From assembly GCF_001625305.1 (NCBI RefSeq), contig NW_017803268.1, positions 213,889 to 277,888 of the forward strand: a stretch of DNA of 64,000 nt, in the 5' to 3' direction. Position numbers and translations under genes: made by a program. Under the pieces are notes generated by a model that was not told the origin of the DNA, did not search any database, and saw only the letters and a list, made by a program, of their open reading frames with translations. This document shows, one piece after another, positions 59,936 to 64,000 of this stretch; the stretch's first letter is position 1; every line of letters starts with the position of its first letter. Origin of the DNA: Branchiostoma belcheri (Eukaryota; Chordata; Leptocardii; Amphioxiformes; Branchiostomatidae).

Positions 59936-61160
59936 ACTTTTAATCAAACCACTGGGCATGCACGGATAGATGGAAAAACTGTAACATCTAGGAAGAAAAT
60001 GACTTTCCTTAACTGTTGGGGGCAAAATATGAACATAGTTGATTTGATTCTAGATATTTTTTTTTGCAAATCAGAAAAAAATGAAGAGGCGAATCCGAGA
60101 ACCAACAAATTGAATTGGTGTGGTCTTCTCAGTAGATGTCACAGTTAATGACTCTGTAATTTCACAGAAATTCTAGAACAGTAATAGCGCCCAACCCCAA
60201 GAGGATGCTGAAAAGGTGTTCACGCAACCATACATCACTTGTAATGTCTGCAATACAGATTCAGTGATAATGGGAACATCTTTAATTGGTGTCATTTTAA
60301 TCCCCCTCTTGAAAGAATACACATGCATTTGCATTTATTCTCAAAGAATTGTATCTAGGGATTTCTATATAACAAATGTATGTCTGTTGAGAAATTTATG
60401 AAAGAAATTTTATCTCTCTTCACCAGGTGGAATATGGATATATGCAGGGGTGATTAAAAGATAATGTTACATTTTATAGTTATACCTCAGGCTTATAAAT
60501 GTATCATTTACACTACAGTATGCACAGAATTCTCCCAAACCTGTGTAATATTAATAGGAACTGTTAATTGCCTTATTATACATTACAGGTAGGTGAACAT
60601 ACTGTTTTATAGCTTTGACACTTGTTTGAGGTATTAGCTTATAAGCATCAAATGTGCATATAAATTACCATATGAGGCAGTGGTCTAATATCCTTGCTGC
60701 CACTCAAGCTAATCTTTTTCCTGGGTGTAATACCTTAACTTATATTAAGCTTTGCTTTGTCATATCCTGAACCCTGAAGAAGTGACACCTGGCTTCCAAA
60801 TGTCATATATATACTACTAGTACTCAGATAAGCAAAGTGGCGACAAAGCCTCAGTGTTAACATTATACAGTGTCATGTACAGGTATTTTGTAATACATTT
60901 TATATCATACCCTGGCCGCGATAACGTTCGATAACGGGTTCCAAACCGGACCTTACTTTACGGTACGGCCCAGGCTCCATGGCTTCCATAGAACGATTCG
61001 AACGCGTTCAGCCCTAACTGCGTTAGCCGCTTTCGAAAATCCGAATACAGAATCCGGACGTTGGAACTGACGTTGTTGCATTTTAGGGTTTAGGGGCACC
61101 AACTTTTCGCTTATTTCGCATTGAGAGGCGTGTTTTCTTGGGTGGGTATGACATAAATAA

Positions 61161-61293
61161 AATACAACACGGTGTATTCCGCATCGCCCTCGGTCCCAGC
61201 CCTCCCGCGGATCGGATCTCCCTCCGGCCTTCGGGCGATCCGACACGCGGTCGGGCTGGTACCTCGGGTGATACGGAATACACCGTGTTGTAT
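61161..61293. mobile_element. GC-rich long palindrome
   Basis: Left arm starts AATACAACACGGTGTATTCC and the right arm ends with its exact complement. The arms extend about 65 bp with mismatches. The centre is unusually GC-rich for this region. Probably a fold-back transposon. Confidence 0.75.
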
Positions 61294-61673
61294 TCTATAT
61301 GTATGGACTATACAGTACTGTGCAAGGGAAGCCATCTTGTCTCACTAATCTGCCTATAGTACTATCTGGTAGCTGAGCTGTCTGTCAGCAGTCAGGCTTA
61401 TGATAAGATTTTGTGACCTGAAACGGATGTATCCAGGATTTGTAGATAGATTTGATATTGGAATACTTCAGACATCTGTTTAGAGACAGACTCAAGGGAA
61501 ACTGCAATGGTTGGATAGAATTATAATATAGTATCAGCTACTGGGGATTGTTGCTGATTGTGTATATATACTGTAGTAATTTGCAAGTTGTGGTTGTTTC
61601 TTGAACATGATATATAATTTTTAGACTCTAAAATAGTTAACATAGTTAATTTGGCACATACATGCACAATATA

Positions 61674-61744
61674 CAGGGCTCGACATTCATTTTTGGCAAT
61701 TAAAAAAAATTTTTTTTTGGTATTTTTAAGTATTTCGAGCCCTG
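61674..61744. mobile_element. Internally deleted relative of the 57.4-kb element
   Basis: Only 71 bp: starts CAGGGCTCGACATTCA and ends TATTTCGAGCCCTG, with a poly-T/poly-A centre. Confidence 0.7.
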
Positions 61745-61836
61745 ATGTACATGTATGTTGGTTCATAACTAGTGTTCAGTACATGTATACAGTTACGTAA
61801 TGTTGAAACGTTAAAGTAACCAGCTTTGAATCTGCC

Positions 61837-61921
61837 TAGCCTGGGTACCATCTGGATTTTCGCTAGGCAACGCTCGAAAAAATCACGTTGCGTAGCGAAA
61901 ATCCGGATGGTACCCAGGCTA
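61837..61921. mobile_element. Fold-back element TAGCCTGG...CCAGGCTA
   Basis: Hairpin of 85 bp, ends TAGCCTGGGTACCATC and GATGGTACCCAGGCTA. The flanks GAATCTGCC and GAATCCGCT match at 7 of 9 bases. Confidence 0.82.
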
Positions 61922-62760
61922 GAATCCGCTGGCCTCCTAACAAACAAGATGTACAGTTTAGAACACCATGATGGCATTTCAATTAATGGGGAACAAATAG
62001 CTCAGGTCCTATGGGAGTGGCTAGTGCAAAACCTGTCCTGTTTGATGGAATGTGTGTGTCAGGTTCAAGCTGAGAGGGGCTTGGGGCTATTGGCTTATTC
62101 CCTACATATGCATGTAGTGCCACAGTAGGATTCCTGACATCGAGGGACCTGTAAGAAACAGGAGGAGCCAGTAGAAACCGATAAAACCCCTGGTCCCGGG
62201 CCGTACAGACCGACAATGTGGCTTTTGTTTGCTGCTACATGGACATGCAGATACATGTAGCAATTGATATATAATCAAGAATCCTGCTGTAATCCTACTG
62301 TAATCTAAGAATTTGCAGAGAGGACGAAAGAGACACTGCAGCTAACATAGACTTGGTCACCAGGTTACAGTGTAATCCATCAATATAACAGAATATCCAG
62401 AAGTTATAATTCTTGCAAATTTACATACTTCTTGTAATGTCAATGGTTTATTCACCATGCAAGCTTTCACTATGCAAAAATAATTGGGAGAAGTCTACTT
62501 GTAGGATTAACACACTACTGATGCAAAAAAAAGGAGAGAAGAAACCGTTAGGGTATAATTTTTTTGCAGTTTTGTTACAATGCCATATTAGTTTTTCTGT
62601 AGCTGTGTTGGTATGATTCTGAAAGTCAACTTCAGGCTCCAGATTTTTTTCAAAGTTTTACCATGTAATACACTTACTAGTATTGTAAAATAGCAGAAAA
62701 CACCATAAACTCCATTACTACTGATGAAAATTGATTATTAAAAATCCTTTCTGACAATGA

Positions 62761-62855
62761 TAGGCTAGAATTCAGCCTTGTTAGCGTTAACTTAAATTAG
62801 TCTGCTCCAGATGTCACTACCAAAGCTAGTAATATTTAAGCTGGACTCCAGGCTA
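62761..62855. mobile_element. Degenerate fold-back element related to the one in gene 2
   Basis: Contains TTCAGCCTTGTTAGC near the left end and ends AGCTGGACTCCAGGCTA, resembling the ends of the 38756-38864 element. The hairpin is eroded. Confidence 0.6.
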
Positions 62856-63829
62856 AACCAACCAACCAATGAATGAGCGTTTTCGAAGTTAGGCATGATA
62901 TGGAAACATACTTCTATGCCAAGTCATCCTCACAGATGTAACAGCACACTCTATATATCATTGCCCCATGTCAGGTGCAGAGACAGTGTTAAACCAGGCT
63001 GTTAAACTACATGTAAGGTTTATGACTTATAATAGTTCAGGGTCTGTAGTGGTCAGTCCCATCAAATCCAGCCCATCAAAGGTGACCATAAACAGCTCTT
63101 GCTATTAGTATTACACGTGTTCTACAGGGGACAGTATTTTCAGTAAGTCCACCATAAATGTCAGTTTTGGTTATACAATGTACGTCAGTAATAGTGCTGT
63201 GTATACCTAAACCCACATTTAGGTTCAGGTCCTCGGATTCAAGTCCAAAGGTTTAGGTTAAGTTCTGGACTTGTAATCCGGGCTCGTAAGGCATGTACAA
63301 AATTGCATGTTGGCAACCTTGCAATGTTGTACTGGCAAAACTGTGGCCACATAACATGGAGGCCAACACATGACGATGCCCGATGGCAATGTTTTGTTCA
63401 TTTTGCAGCACAGATTTTGCAATCTAGGAAAGGTTTTAGGTTGTTCAAATTTGGAAAGAAAGGGTATGTGACATGTTATTTTTTGTAATGTCCAGAATCG
63501 GTTCTTGACTTTTTAAGGTTTTTCTTTTACTTGAACCTAGACATTTTACAAGTCCGGAACAGGTCCAGGAACCGGTACACAGCACACAATTCAGTAACCT
63601 TCTTTCAACCTCTGGCAGGGTGTGACATATAACAATTACTGGTCTGGTACATACTGATGGTGCTAGCAGTATTTCTCATTTAGGCTTAGAGTAGATTAAA
63701 TTCCTGTTACGTCTAATGTATTGGTTTTCGATTATAGCCCTTAGAGGATGAAAATTTCACCTATCTAGACTGGCAAGACAGTAATGTTCCACCTGTCAAT
63801 CAGAGTAACATTTGTTACAAAAATTACAT

Positions 63830-63985
63830 TAGGCCACACCAATTTAATTTCTTGGTTAACAGATTTTTGTAGACAAATAATGGAGCGGGCGGGCGAAAAA
63901 AAAAAATGAAAACAGGCCTAGGCCCAAAATGGTACGATAGGAGCCATGAAGTCAACACACCAGGCTGGTTCAAAATTTTAATGAT
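63830..63985. repeat. Second copy of the CACACCAATTTA repeat
   Basis: Matches 59750-59930 in order: CACACCAATTTA, AAAACAGGCCTAGGC, TACGATAGGAGCCA, GAAGTCAACACA, GGCTGGTT. Confidence 0.65.
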
Positions 63986-64000
63986 TTTTTAACTTTTAAT

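Larger units (their letters stand above)
56685..64000. other. Repeat-rich region without recognisable genes
   Basis: Holds the 57.4-kb repeat-array element, its two relatives, the CGTAGAGCGTA element, the GC-rich palindrome, two fold-back elements and the CACACCAATTTA repeats. No ORF shows a known domain. It may be a long first intron. Confidence 0.55.

Overview
The window is intron-rich animal DNA. GT-AG splice sites, phase-compatible exons, SINE/LINE fragments and many short inverted-repeat elements all point that way. The gene content (a Kielin/chordin-like protein, an expanded family of PIDD-like LRR-ZU5-UPA proteins, Deltex-type ligases) and the dense small repeats suggest an invertebrate deuterostome, most likely an amphioxus (Branchiostoma). 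That assignment is inference from family knowledge, not from any search.

Layout. (1) 129-9793, + strand: 3' part of a Kielin/chordin-like (KCP) BMP-modulator gene with at least nine VWC modules, then VWD, C8 and TIL. (2) 11691-~18274, - strand: a gene joining a roughly nine-pass membrane protein, a minisatellite-encoded Arg/Asp-rich linker and an ADP-ribosyltransferase-like (ART-like) module. (3) 20498-27835, - strand: PIDD-like gene 1, with LRR, acidic linker, ZU5, second ZU5-like block, UPA-like block, Cys/His knuckle and ART-like module. (4) 30276-32056, - strand: a macrodomain-RING-Deltex C-terminal-domain E3 ligase. (5) 35038-41004 and 44393-51665, + strand: PIDD-like genes 2 and 3, with the same eleven-exon structure and the same exon phases as gene 1. 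(6) 51920-55939, - strand: a complete METTL25-type methyltransferase gene, convergent with gene 3. (7) 56538-64000: one possible first coding exon on the + strand, then about 7 kb of repeats without a recognisable gene.

The most striking content lies at 11.7-51.7 kb. Four genes carry the same C-terminal cassette, with the motif series C-x-C-x2-C-H, then W-H-R-A-Y-H-G-T, then S/T-P-S-I-x-Y, then E-x-E-W or E-W. This order recalls the H-Y-E triad of PARP-type ARTs. In three genes the cassette sits where PIDD1 has its death domain. In the fourth it is attached to a multi-pass membrane protein. A macrodomain fused to RING-DTC, an architecture expected to read ADP-ribose and transfer ubiquitin, lies between the PIDD-like genes. 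Together this could be an ADP-ribose/ubiquitin stress or immune signalling locus. The coding structure is read directly from the sequence; enzymatic activity and cooperation are inference.

The locus evolved by duplication and inversion. 3' flanks and promoter/first-exon segments are shared between genes. Genes 1 and 2 are nearly identical across several exons and introns. A small fold-back element with 9-bp target duplications interrupts gene 2 at a site that is empty in gene 1.
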